Of a stretch of 64,000 nucleotides of DNA, positions 56,859 through 64,000 are shown piece after piece. A program made the position numbers and the translations under genes. This stretch comes from Aminobacter aminovorans. Lineage in GTDB: Bacteria; Pseudomonadota; Alphaproteobacteria; Rhizobiales; Rhizobiaceae. The stretch covers positions 1,234,501-1,298,500 of the forward strand of contig NZ_UFSM01000001.1 in the NCBI RefSeq assembly GCF_900445235.1. The letters are read 5' to 3'. The notes under the pieces were generated by a model. That model ran no database searches and had not been told where the DNA came from. It was given only the letters and a program-made list of their open reading frames with translations. Each line of letters starts with the position of its first letter. The stretch's first letter is position 1.

Positions 56859-57608
56859 TCACGCTGCGCTGAGCTTGGCCAGCGTCGCTTCGTCGACTTC
56901 GAAGTTGGCGTAGACGTTCTGCACGTCGTCGTCGTCTTCGAGCGTGCCGACAAGCTTCATCAGCGACTGGGCGCGTTCTTCGTCGACGGGGATGTTGTTC
57001 TGCGGCTTCCAGATGATCTTCACCGACTCGGCGTCGCCGAGCGAGCTTTCGAGCGCCTTGGACACTTCGCTGAGGTTTTCGAAAGCGCAGGTGATGGTGT
57101 GGCCGTCCTCGTCCGACTGCACGTCGTCGGCGCCGGCCTCGATGGCCGCATCCATGACCTTGTCGGCGTCACCGGCGCCTGCCGGATAGACGATCTCGCC
57201 GACGCGGTCCCACATGAATGACACAGAGCCGGTTTCGCCCAGTGCCCCGCCGGCCTTGGTGAAGGCTGCGCGCACGTTGGACGCCGAACGGTTGCGGTTG
57301 TCGGTCAACGCCTCGACGATGAGGGCGACGCCACCTGGGCCGTAGCCTTCATAGCGCACTTCTTCATAGTTCTCGGCGTCGCCCATCGAGGCCTTGGAGA
57401 TGGCGCGGGCGATGTTGTCCTTGGGCATCGACACGGCCTTGGCGTTCTGCACGGCAAGGCGTAGGCGCGGGTTCATCGAGGGGTCGGGTACGCCGGTCTT
57501 TGCTGCAACGGTGATTTCGCGCGCGAGTTTTGAGAACATCTTCGACCGCACCGCGTCCTGGCGGCCCTTGCGGTGCATGATGTTCTTGAACTGTGAATGG
57601 CCGGCCAT
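56859..57608 (-). CDS. yebC: YebC/PmpR-family regulator
   Basis: This 249-residue protein is a YebC family member, known as a transcriptional regulator and, more recently, as a translation factor at proline stretches. The conserved N-terminus [18 protein letters not shown] and the [10 protein letters not shown] and GYGPGGVAL segments are present. The start was set at the ATG ending at 57608 after AGGGG; 21 extra codons upstream are not conserved. In many Proteobacteria yebC is next to ruvC; here the two loci are 27 kb apart. Confidence 0.95.
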   Translation of the reverse strand: MAGHSQFKNIMHRKGRQDAVRSKMFSKLAREITVAAKTGVPDPSMNPRLRLAVQNAKAVSMPKDNIARAISKASMGDAENYEEVRYEGYGPGGVALIVEALTDNRNRSASNVRAAFTKAGGALGETGSVSFMWDRVGEIVYPAGAGDADKVMDAAIEAGADDVQSDEDGHTITCAFENLSEVSKALESSLGDAESVKIIWKPQNNIPVDEERAQSLMKLVGTLEDDDDVQNVYANFEVDEATLAKLSAA

Positions 57609-57773
57609 GGGACCCCTGTTTGTCGCTTCGGCAGTGTTTGGATGGGCCGCCTTATAGATAAATCGGCTCAATACGTCCAGACATCAGGGCTTTCCGACAC
57701 TCGCGAAAACGTGACTCCGCACGCTACGCGGCTGCTGAGATAGTGTGTTTCAGCCCGAACGCCCGAGAGCGCC

Positions 57774-58580
57774 ATGCCCCTTCGCCTGTTCGCCGCCTGT
57801 CTCGCCACCCTGTTGTTCGCTTCGATGCCGGCATGGGCGGCGGACGATCCGGTGCCGAGCAAATGCATGGCCATCGCCCAGACCCTGCCCGAAGTGACCT
57901 ATGCCAGCTTCACGCCGGCCCAGGATTTCGTCGATGGCGACGTCATCATCACCTATGCCGGCCACTCGACCTATGTCGTCGAGACGCCGGGCGGCGTGCG
58001 CATCGCCACCGACTACAGCGGCATCTATGGCTCAGATCCGCTACCGCGCATCGTCACCATGAACAAAGCGCATCGAACCCACTATACCGACCTGCCGGAC
58101 CGGGGCATCGAATACGTCTTGCGCGGCTGGAACCCCGATGGCGGGCCGGCCAGGCATGCGCTGGTCGTCGACGACGTTTATGTCCGCAACGTGCCGACCG
58201 ACATCAGGCGCCTCAACGAGATGGAGCGCGACGGCAATTCGATCTTCATCTTCGAGGTCGCCGGCCTGTGTATCGGCCATCTCGGCCACCTGCATCACCG
58301 GCTGGAGGATGCGCATTATGGTGCTATCGGCAGGCTCGATGTCGTCATGGTGCCGATCGACGGCGGCATGACCTTGTCGATAGACGCGATGACCGAGATC
58401 ACCACCCGACTCTATTCGTCAATGATCTTGCCGATGCACCGGCACTCGACCGCGATCGGCGAATTCACCGGCATGATGGGCGACGGCTTTGCCGTCGAAT
58501 TCCGCAATAGCCGCTCGCTCAAGGTGTCGCTCAGGTCGCTGCCCGCACGGCCGACCATCGTCATTCTCGACGGCGTCTGA
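57774..58580 (+). CDS. Exported MBL-fold (UlaG-like) hydrolase
   Basis: A 268-residue protein with a signal peptide (about 1-23, cut after WAA). The fold is that of UlaG-like metallo-beta-lactamase proteins: ITYAGHSTYVVETPGGVRI, TDYSG and later GHLGHLHH supply candidate metal ligands. The standard HxHxDH motif is absent, so catalysis is uncertain. The protein likely acts in the periplasm. The gene converges with the diguanylate cyclase gene. Confidence 0.8.
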   Translation: MPLRLFAACLATLLFASMPAWAADDPVPSKCMAIAQTLPEVTYASFTPAQDFVDGDVIITYAGHSTYVVETPGGVRIATDYSGIYGSDPLPRIVTMNKAHRTHYTDLPDRGIEYVLRGWNPDGGPARHALVVDDVYVRNVPTDIRRLNEMERDGNSIFIFEVAGLCIGHLGHLHHRLEDAHYGAIGRLDVVMVPIDGGMTLSIDAMTEITTRLYSSMILPMHRHSTAIGEFTGMMGDGFAVEFRNSRSLKVSLRSLPARPTIVILDGV

Positions 58581-58589
58581 AGACTTCGC

Positions 58590-60095
58590 TCAGTTCAAGG
58601 TCGGCGCTGCGGCGTAGGCCTGCTGTGCGCCGACCCGAACCATGTTGCGTCCGGCGTCCTTGGCTTCGTAGAGCGCGCGATCGGCAGCGAGCATCACCTC
58701 GTCGAAGCTTGTCCACCCGCCCGGCGCCCGCGTGGCCACGCCGATGCTGACGGTCGCCCAGACCTCGCCGCCCGTGGGCATCTTGATCGCCCGTGCTTCG
58801 AGTGCCTGGCGAATGCGCTCGGCAACCGAGGTTGCCGCGATCATGTCGAGGCCAGGCAGGACCACTGCGAATTCCTCGCCACCCATGCGCCCGAACAGGT
58901 CGGCCGGGCGCAGCACATGAGATACGAGGACGACAAACTCCTTCAGCATCGCGTCGCCGCCGGCATGGCCGAAGCGGTCGTTGACGTTCTTGAAGTGGTC
59001 GATGTCGAGCATCAGCAGCGACGTCCCACGATCCTGGTTGATGCGCAGGCAGGTTTCGCTGCGATCGATGAAGGCGCCGCGCGACAGCGCGCCGGTCAGC
59101 GAGTCGTGGTTCGCCGCATGCGACAGGCGCTCGATCAACTCTGTGCGCGCGGCGTTGATGCTGGCCACCGTCAAGGGGCAGAGTGCCATCAGGGCGATGC
59201 CGAGGCGCAGCGAGTCGAGAGAGCGCAGCGGATCGGGCAGCTCGGGTAACGGAATGAAATTGGCCGGAATCGAAATCAAAAGCCACGTGCACAACAGCAT
59301 CGTCAGCACCGAGGTGGTGAAGGTCCTGTAGGTCAGCGAACACCAGAGCAGGGCAGGGATTGGCATCGCCAGTGCGCCTGGGCCGCCCAGCATGATGGCA
59401 AGTGCCACCGAAGCCGCCAGCACGAGCATCGGCAAAGCATGCTGGAGCAGCGCCGGCGAAAGCTTGGCCGGCCAAAGCTCGCGCAGCTTGCGGAATCCCG
59501 GAAACGTCAGCAGTACGGGAAGGATGATCAGGCTGTTGACCAGTTCGGTGATGAACCAGAACGTCAGGCCATGGAAGAAGTCGCGCCCGAACAGCAGGCG
59601 GGCAGCGCCGCCGCCGGCGATGGAAGCTGCCAACGCCACTGCGCAGCAGATGGCAAACAGATGAAGCACCGATGCCGGCCGCTGCAGCCAGCGGTCGCTC
59701 TCCGGCGCAAGTCTGAACAGCAGGTATCCGGTCAGCGCGCCGGTCATGTTGGCGATCGTCAGCCACAGCGTGACGAAGAAGTTTCCACCTGTCGAAAGGT
59801 CGGCTGCGATGTAGCCGACGAAGGCGGCGAGCCAGCCCAATGGCGTGGCGAAGGCCGGGTTGCGGACCATCATGCCGAGCAGGATGGCGTTCGCCGGCCA
59901 GACCGCGGCGAGGAAGCCGACCGGCCGCGTCAGGATGCCGAAGAACGATGCGAGAAAGACGATGCCAGCGACGATCAGAGCAATTGCAAGTTGCGGTTCA
60001 GTGTTTGCCTTGGCGGGCAGTTCCCCGGTGGCTGTCAGCATTCCTGGCCCATCATGCAAGTCCCTTGTCGGGACTGTCGCCCAAAAAGCGTTCAT
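58590..60095 (-). CDS. MASE1-type membrane diguanylate cyclase
   Basis: A 501-residue protein that makes cyclic di-GMP from two GTP. The N-terminal half has about eight to nine helices (about 36-315) resembling the MASE1 sensor. The GGDEF domain (about 325-490) has the active GGEEF at 405-409. Its product-inhibition I-site RPAD is at 396-399, exactly five residues before, so feedback control is expected. The start is uncertain: the first ATG (ending at 60095) or the ATG 18 codons later. No EAL domain or flagellar gene is nearby. Confidence 0.9.
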   Translation of the reverse strand: MNAFWATVPTRDLHDGPGMLTATGELPAKANTEPQLAIALIVAGIVFLASFFGILTRPVGFLAAVWPANAILLGMMVRNPAFATPLGWLAAFVGYIAADLSTGGNFFVTLWLTIANMTGALTGYLLFRLAPESDRWLQRPASVLHLFAICCAVALAASIAGGGAARLLFGRDFFHGLTFWFITELVNSLIILPVLLTFPGFRKLRELWPAKLSPALLQHALPMLVLAASVALAIMLGGPGALAMPIPALLWCSLTYRTFTTSVLTMLLCTWLLISIPANFIPLPELPDPLRSLDSLRLGIALMALCPLTVASINAARTELIERLSHAANHDSLTGALSRGAFIDRSETCLRINQDRGTSLLMLDIDHFKNVNDRFGHAGGDAMLKEFVVLVSHVLRPADLFGRMGGEEFAVVLPGLDMIAATSVAERIRQALEARAIKMPTGGEVWATVSIGVATRAPGGWTSFDEVMLAADRALYEAKDAGRNMVRVGAQQAYAAAPTLN

Positions 60096-60291
60096 CCGGA
60101 CTTAATGAGCGCTTTCTGATGTAGCGGTGAAACGCGGGCCACGTCCAAGCATTTCTTTAGCCGCGGTGGCGCCTCACGCAACCGATGGGTGCGAGAGGCG
60201 TGGAGGCTCAGGCGCGAGTCGCGGCTCGATCTCCTCGATCGCGATGTGACCGCGGAACCCGTCTGATCAGATAGCTTCCCTTTGGTCCTCA

Positions 60292-60587
60292 ATGGCATGG
60301 GCGAACATCATTGCCGGGTCGGCTTCGAGTATGCCCATGTGCCCGCTCCGCTTCGGCGACCTCAAGCGGCTGGTGCCCGAAAGCAGCGAGAAAATGCTGA
60401 TCCAGCAACTGCGCGAGATGGAGGCCGATGGCCTCGTCCACCGCGAGATGTCCGCGAGGTGCCGCCGAGGGGCGAATACTTGGCGACGCCTCTCGGCCAG
60501 TCGCTCGACGGGGCGCTTGGGCCGCCGGCGGATTGGGGCAAGCAACATGGCGCCGCCATCGAGGCGCACAGGGCGAAGGTCGCCTGA
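60292..60587 (+). pseudogene. Frameshifted HxlR-family regulator
   Basis: One frame carries PLRFGDLKRLVPESSEKMLI through EADGLVHRE, the recognition-helix region of HxlR-type winged-helix regulators. After about 60445 the match continues in another frame with REVPPRGEYLATPLGQSLD. The N-terminal helix expected before the first segment is not recognisable. The gene is therefore truncated and frameshifted. Confidence 0.75.
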
Positions 60588-60613
60588 CCGACATCAAGGC
60601 TTGGGCCCGCGCC

Positions 60614-60937
60614 TCAGCCTTCCAGGTCGAGCTTCAGCCGATCGAGAATGCTCATCGCGTGGCTGGCATATTCGCTGATCCAGCGGTCGTGAATCTCTTT
60701 GATCGGCATCGAGTTGAGGTGGTTCCAGCGTTCGCGGCCTTCGCGCCGGGCGACCACCAGTTCGGCCTCTTCCAGCACCTTCAGGTGTTGCATCACCGTG
60801 CAGCGGTCCATGTCGTCGAAGCGCTCGCACAGCATGCCCGTGGTCAGCGGGCCATCCTTCATCACGTCCAGCATCAGCCGCCGGCGCGGATGCGCCAGGG
60901 CCTTGAAAACACTGTCGTCGTTCGGTTCGCTTGACAT
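60614..60937 (-). CDS. ArsR-family transcriptional regulator
   Basis: A 107-residue winged-helix repressor. KALAHPRRRLMLDVMKDG and CTVMQHLKVLEEAELV mark the DNA-binding core (about 12-62). No metal-binding cysteine pair is seen, so it is more like the ArsR members that sit next to SRPBCC/AHSA1 genes. It has no Shine-Dalgarno sequence: the start codon lies in the operator palindrome and a -10-like TATAGT is only 11 bases upstream, suggesting a leaderless transcript. It diverges from the SRPBCC gene. Confidence 0.88.
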   Translation of the reverse strand: MSSEPNDDSVFKALAHPRRRLMLDVMKDGPLTTGMLCERFDDMDRCTVMQHLKVLEEAELVVARREGRERWNHLNSMPIKEIHDRWISEYASHAMSILDRLKLDLEG

Positions 60938-60960
60938 GTTATAAAACTATAACATATTGT
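60931..60960 (+). promoter_or_regulatory. Promoter with ArsR operator in the spacer
   Basis: The palindrome ATGTTATA-aaac-TATAACAT (60936-60955) lies between a perfect -35 TTGACA (60931-60936) and a -10 TATTGT (60955-60960), an 18-base spacer, reading rightward to the SRPBCC gene. On the other strand it covers the arsR start. One site can therefore control both directions. Confidence 0.7.
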
Positions 60961-60987
60961 TTGGCCATGCAAGCAGGAGGAACAAAA

Positions 60988-61467
60988 ATGTCTGTTGGAT
61001 TCAGGGTTTCCGGGCGCATCGGCAAGCCGGTCGCCGAGGTCTTCGACGCGGTGGTCAATCCCACCAAGCTCAGCGGCTATTTCACCACGCTCGGCGGCGC
61101 CAGCGCGCCGCTGGTCACCGGCACCACCGTCACCTGGTGGGGCTCGGTGCCGGTCGAGGTCGACGAGGTCGAAAAGGACAAGCGCATCGTCCTGCGCTGG
61201 GACACCGACCCCAAGGTCGAGCCGAGCTACAAGACGCGCATCGAGATGAACTTCGACGCGCTCGACGATGGCGGCACCTTCGTCACCATCGCCGAGGCCG
61301 GCTGGCGCGAGGACGAGGCCAGCCGCAAGGCGTCGTACAACAACTGCGAAGGCTGGTCGCAGATGCTGTCGTGCATGAAGGCCTATGTCGAATACGGCAT
61401 CAACCTGCGCGAGGGCTTCTACCGCAGCGAAATGGTCGGCGAGCTGCCGACGCCCGACACCAAGTGA
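60988..61467 (+). CDS. SRPBCC/AHSA1-domain protein
   Basis: A 159-residue START-like (SRPBCC, AHSA1) protein with a hydrophobic ligand cavity. The N-terminal SVGFRVSGRIGKPVAEVFDA and the segment WWGSVPVEVDEVEKDKRI match the family. Such genes are often paired with ArsR and VOC genes, as here. The function is unknown; ligand binding or polyketide-cyclase-like activity is possible. AGGAGG precedes the ATG at 60988. Confidence 0.85.
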   Translation: MSVGFRVSGRIGKPVAEVFDAVVNPTKLSGYFTTLGGASAPLVTGTTVTWWGSVPVEVDEVEKDKRIVLRWDTDPKVEPSYKTRIEMNFDALDDGGTFVTIAEAGWREDEASRKASYNNCEGWSQMLSCMKAYVEYGINLREGFYRSEMVGELPTPDTK

Positions 61468-61477
61468 GGAGGAAGAA

Positions 61478-61840
61478 ATGACAGCCAGCATCACCGGTGG
61501 CATCAACATCGCGATGAAGATCCCATCGCATCAGTATCAGGCGACCATCGCCTTCTATCGCGACGTGGTCGGCCTCAAGCCGTTCACCGACAAGGCGCCA
61601 GCCATCGGCTTCGAGCTCGGGCCAAACAAGCTGTGGCTCGACGAGGACCCAACGATGAGCCAAGCCGAAGTCTGGCTCGAGCTTTTCACGCCCGATGCAT
61701 CAGGCGCGCTTAAGCAGATGGCCGATGCCGGCGTCGTGCGCTGCGATGCCATCGAGCCGCTCGGCGACGACTTCCGTGGCGGCTGGATCATGAATCCGGC
61801 CAACGTCGTGCACATGGTCCGCGAGCCCGACGCCTGGTGA
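61478..61840 (+). CDS. VOC-family (glyoxalase-like) protein
   Basis: A 120-residue vicinal-oxygen-chelate protein with two beta-alpha-beta-beta-beta units; the segment YQATIAFYRDVVGLKPF is characteristic. The metal ligands are not clear, so it may be a binding protein rather than an enzyme. GAGGAGG overlaps the upstream stop and the ATG follows 10 bases later, so it is translated with the SRPBCC gene. Confidence 0.82.
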   Translation: MTASITGGINIAMKIPSHQYQATIAFYRDVVGLKPFTDKAPAIGFELGPNKLWLDEDPTMSQAEVWLELFTPDASGALKQMADAGVVRCDAIEPLGDDFRGGWIMNPANVVHMVREPDAW

Positions 61841-61852
61841 ATGCGCCACAGG

Positions 61853-61880
61853 CCGGGCGGCGGGCATTCCCGCCGCCCGG
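61853..61880. terminator. Bidirectional terminator
   Basis: A perfect 12-bp stem (61853-61864 with 61869-61880) with loop CATT, between the converging VOC gene and the helicase-like gene. It has no strong T tract. Confidence 0.75.
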
Positions 61881-61885
61881 TCTCG

Positions 61886-62595
61886 TCAAACCGCTTGGAA
61901 TCGCACCTCGCCCTGGTTCAGGAAGCAGGCCTTGTCGAACAGCTTGAGATCGAGCGGGTTGGGTAGCCTGACGTCTTCAAGATCAGGCACCGCCTTCGCC
62001 GCGGGATCGTAGGACCGGTGGATCTGCGAGATCATGACGACGATCAGCCCCTTGTCGCGCGCCAAGGCCCTCAGCGTCTGCACTTGCTCCATCAGCTCCG
62101 GATTGTCGCGCTTCTGGTCGAGCAGCTGCAGATAGTCGATGACCAAAAGGGTGCCGCGCGGGGGATTGCCATGCGCCTGGCGATGCGGGCGGCGCTGATC
62201 GTGTCGGAGCTGTCGAGCTCAAACAGCGCGCCGAACTGCTGCCGGTCAGCGCCTATGGCACGAAAGCGGTCGAGGACTTCCTTCTCGGTATATTCGAGTG
62301 TGAAGAAGCTGCCGCGATGGCCTGATTTCATCGCCTCCACGGCGAGTTCGAGGCCCATCAGCGTCTTGCCCTGGCCTGGGCGTGCGCCGAGCAGGACCAT
62401 GTCGCCCGGGACGAGCCGTGCGAACAGCCTGGCCGCCGGCCGCACGGCAGCAGCCTTGGCGGCAAGCAGGCTCCAGCCGGCAATGCCTTCGTCGGCTGCC
62501 ACTTGATCGAGCGCTTGATGGAGAGGGATTTGCGTCGTCCTGGCCAGAAGCCTGGCCTTGCGCTTCAGCATGGGAATGGGCGCTGAAAGTTTCAT
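61886..62595 (-). pseudogene. DnaB-like helicase domain gene with a frameshift
   Basis: The first frame starts at MKLSAPIPML (ATG ending at 62595, GGAGG upstream), has the Walker A GARPGQGKT, and FFTLEYTEKEVLDRF, as in DnaB-type RecA-fold helicases. It runs to about 62150. There a change near a run of five G/C bases (62160-62164) moves the coding into another frame, which reads LVIDYLQLLDQKRDN (Walker B) and VMISQIHRSYD to the stop at 61886. It lacks the N-terminal DnaB domain, so it is a small helicase-like protein. The lesion could be a real mutation or a sequencing error. Confidence 0.75.
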
Positions 62596-62776
62596 CGGGC
62601 GAACCTCCATATACGAGCTGTCGTCGCAACCCCTCCTTATGCACGTGCTCGAACAGATGGTTCGGTGATTAGGCACCCTGCACGAACTGTACTTTCCCGT
62701 TGGAGGGGGGAGGCGTGGGCCGCGCCAGAATCAGATGATAGCCCAGTTCGCGGCGGCCTGAAATCGGTCGCTGAAA

Positions 62777-62805
62777 CGAAAACGGCGGGCACTTGGCCCG
62801 CCGTT
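62777..62805 (-). terminator. Terminator of terC
   Basis: A 10-bp stem (62781-62790 with 62796-62805) with a 5-base loop and TTTTCGTTT on the minus-strand 3' side, 12 bases past the terC stop. Confidence 0.85.
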
Positions 62806-62816
62806 CGTCGTGTTCG

Positions 62817-63578
62817 TCAGTGGCCGCTGCCGCTGCTTTTCCTGCGGCGATTCCGCTGCAGCATGTTGAGGCCCTCGACCAGCGCCGAGAAGCCCATCGC
62901 GGCGTAGATGTAGCCCTTGGGCACATGGTAGCCGAAACCATCGGCAATCAGCGTCATGCCGATCATCAACAGGAAGCCGAGCGCCAGCATGACTATCGTC
63001 GGGTTCTTCTCGATGAACTTGGCGAGTGGCGTTGCCGCAAGCAACATCACGGTCACTGCGACGATCACGGCGATGTACATGATGCCGATCTCGTCGGTCA
63101 TGCCGACAGCGGTGATGATCGAGTCGATCGAGAACACCAGGTCGAGCAGCAGGATCTGGAAGATCGCAGCACCCATCGAGAGCTGCAGCGTCCGCGATAC
63201 CATCTCGTCCTTGTGGTCCTCGGGATCGACCGAGTGGTGGATTTCCTTGGTCGCCTTCCACACCAGGAACAGGCCGCCCGCGATCAGGATCAGGTCGCGC
63301 CAGGAGAAGCCATGGCCGAAGGCCGTGAAGACGGGCGCCGTCAGTGCAACGATGAAGGAGATCGTGGCCAAAAGCACGAGACGCATGATCAGGGCCGCGC
63401 CGATGCCAAGACGCCGCGCCTTGGCGCGCTGCGCCTCCGGCAGCTTGTTGGTCAGGATCGAGATGAAAATCAGATTGTCGATGCCGAGCACGACCTCAAG
63501 CGCGATCAGGGTCAGCAGCGCCACCCAGGCGGTCGGGTCGTTGATGAAGCCGAAATACGGCGCCAGGAATTCGATCAT
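62817..63578 (-). CDS. TerC-family membrane protein
   Basis: A 253-residue protein with seven to nine helices of the TerC/YkoY group. The conserved [15 protein letters not shown] and [14 protein letters not shown] carry the Asp residues thought to bind metal (Mn or other ions). Members are linked to tellurite resistance or to metal export at the membrane. The C-terminus is Arg/Lys-rich. It is monocistronic. Confidence 0.92.
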   Translation of the reverse strand: MIEFLAPYFGFINDPTAWVALLTLIALEVVLGIDNLIFISILTNKLPEAQRAKARRLGIGAALIMRLVLLATISFIVALTAPVFTAFGHGFSWRDLILIAGGLFLVWKATKEIHHSVDPEDHKDEMVSRTLQLSMGAAIFQILLLDLVFSIDSIITAVGMTDEIGIMYIAVIVAVTVMLLAATPLAKFIEKNPTIVMLALGFLLMIGMTLIADGFGYHVPKGYIYAAMGFSALVEGLNMLQRNRRRKSSGSGH

Positions 63579-63739
63579 CTAAGTGTCCCCGTTGTTCTTC
63601 TGAATAATTTTCGAGCGGCCGGCGGCCACTCGTTCACATGCTGCGTGCCGAGACATGATGCATCCGGATAGATGCACCAAGCTCTAACATATGCTGACGT
63701 GCGGCGGGCAAGTAGGTTTCCACTGGCCCCTCGTCAATG

Positions 63740-64000
63740 TCAGGACCAGAAGGATGGGACGGTTTCTTCGAGCCGGGGCCCGCGACGCAATGGCGCAACC
63801 CGTTCGGCGAGACCGGTGCGGTCGGAAATGTCGACGCCGACCCCGCAAATGGTGGCCGGGCCGTTGGCCGCTTCGAAGCGGCCCTTCGGTACCTTCGACA
63901 GGAAGCGGTTGAGCGGCTCTTCCTTGTCCATGCCAAGCGAGGAGTCATAGTCGCCGCACATGCCGGCGTCGGTCAGATAGGCCGTGCCGCCATTGAGGAT
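63740..64000 (-). CDS. YmdB-family metallophosphoesterase, C-terminal part (partial)
   Basis: The last 86 codons of a gene that continues past the right edge. GGTAYLTDAGMCGDYDSSLG and PKGRFEAANGPATICG are typical of the YmdB/TIGR00282 phosphoesterases (2',3'-cyclic nucleotide phosphodiesterases). The stop is at 63740-63742. The metal-binding N-terminal motifs lie outside the window. Confidence 0.82.
   Translation of the reverse strand: MLNGGTAYLTDAGMCGDYDSSLGMDKEEPLNRFLSKVPKGRFEAANGPATICGVGVDISDRTGLAERVAPLRRGPRLEETVPSFWS

Overview
The window is a GC-rich, densely coded stretch of alphaproteobacterial chromosome. Gene content and order point to Hyphomicrobiales/Rhizobiales, most likely Phyllobacteriaceae (Mesorhizobium- or Aminobacter-like). 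Supporting signs are the serC-serA pair with a structured leader, Omp31/Omp25-type barrels, the tolQRAB/pal/cpoB/tilS/ftsH/glmM order, ruvCAB next to a DUF1465 (RcdA) gene, RIME-like intergenic palindromes and several CtrA-type TTAA-N7-TTAA sites. No rRNA, tRNA, CRISPR array, complete IS element or prophage was seen.

Layout. 1-8.1 kb: tail of an ABC-F ATPase, a homocysteine S-methyltransferase, a bitopic hypothetical protein, purA, a DMT exporter and the serine operon serC-serA. 8.2-10.3 kb: a small ribbon-helix-helix-like gene and two outer-membrane barrels, each with a CtrA-type box 75-91 bp upstream. 10.5-24.1 kb: the envelope and cell-division block on the minus strand: glmM, ftsH, tilS, cpoB, pal, tolB, tolA, tolR, tolQ and ybgC. 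A LysE exporter and a beta-lactamase-fold hydrolase sit between ftsH and glmM. 24.5-30.9 kb: a GH5 glycosidase, a metallophosphoesterase and a GNAT enzyme, then ruvB, ruvA, a VapBC toxin-antitoxin pair, ruvC (near-consensus LexA box upstream) and rcdA (CtrA box upstream). A candidate small RNA lies just beyond. 31.2-43.5 kb: a haem-copper-oxidase-like membrane protein, an acyl-CoA synthetase, a TauE exporter, a ThiE-like protein, a Sel1-repeat protein, efp, suhB, a HlyIII-family protein, a MotA/MotB-like channel pair, a small secreted protein, a DUF1304 protein and an M32 carboxypeptidase. 43.7-52.4 kb: an FAD dehydrogenase, a decayed autotransporter followed by an intact one, a nitroreductase, an ABC exporter and rpmE. 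52.4-64 kb: regulator and enzyme cassettes (TetR/NmrA/DUF1772 and ArsR/SRPBCC/VOC), ddl, a SelW-like protein, yebC, an MBL-fold protein, a MASE1-type diguanylate cyclase, a broken HxlR regulator, a frameshifted DnaB-like helicase gene, terC, and the C-terminal end of a YmdB-family phosphoesterase running off the right edge.

How the genes work together. The largest functional unit is the Tol-Pal machine (inner-membrane TolQRA, periplasmic TolB and CpoB, outer-membrane Pal), which couples proton motive force to outer-membrane constriction. It neighbours FtsH, GlmM and TilS. The ruv genes form the Holliday-junction branch-migration and resolution system and are interrupted by an independent toxin-antitoxin pair. 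The CtrA-type boxes upstream of both barrels, rcdA and the candidate sRNA suggest that several genes here belong to the cell-cycle regulon, with rcdA closing a feedback loop on CtrA stability. Recent accessory change is modest: inserted cassettes, three decayed genes, and palindromic repeats. All assignments come from reading the sequence and from general knowledge of the families; no database search was run.
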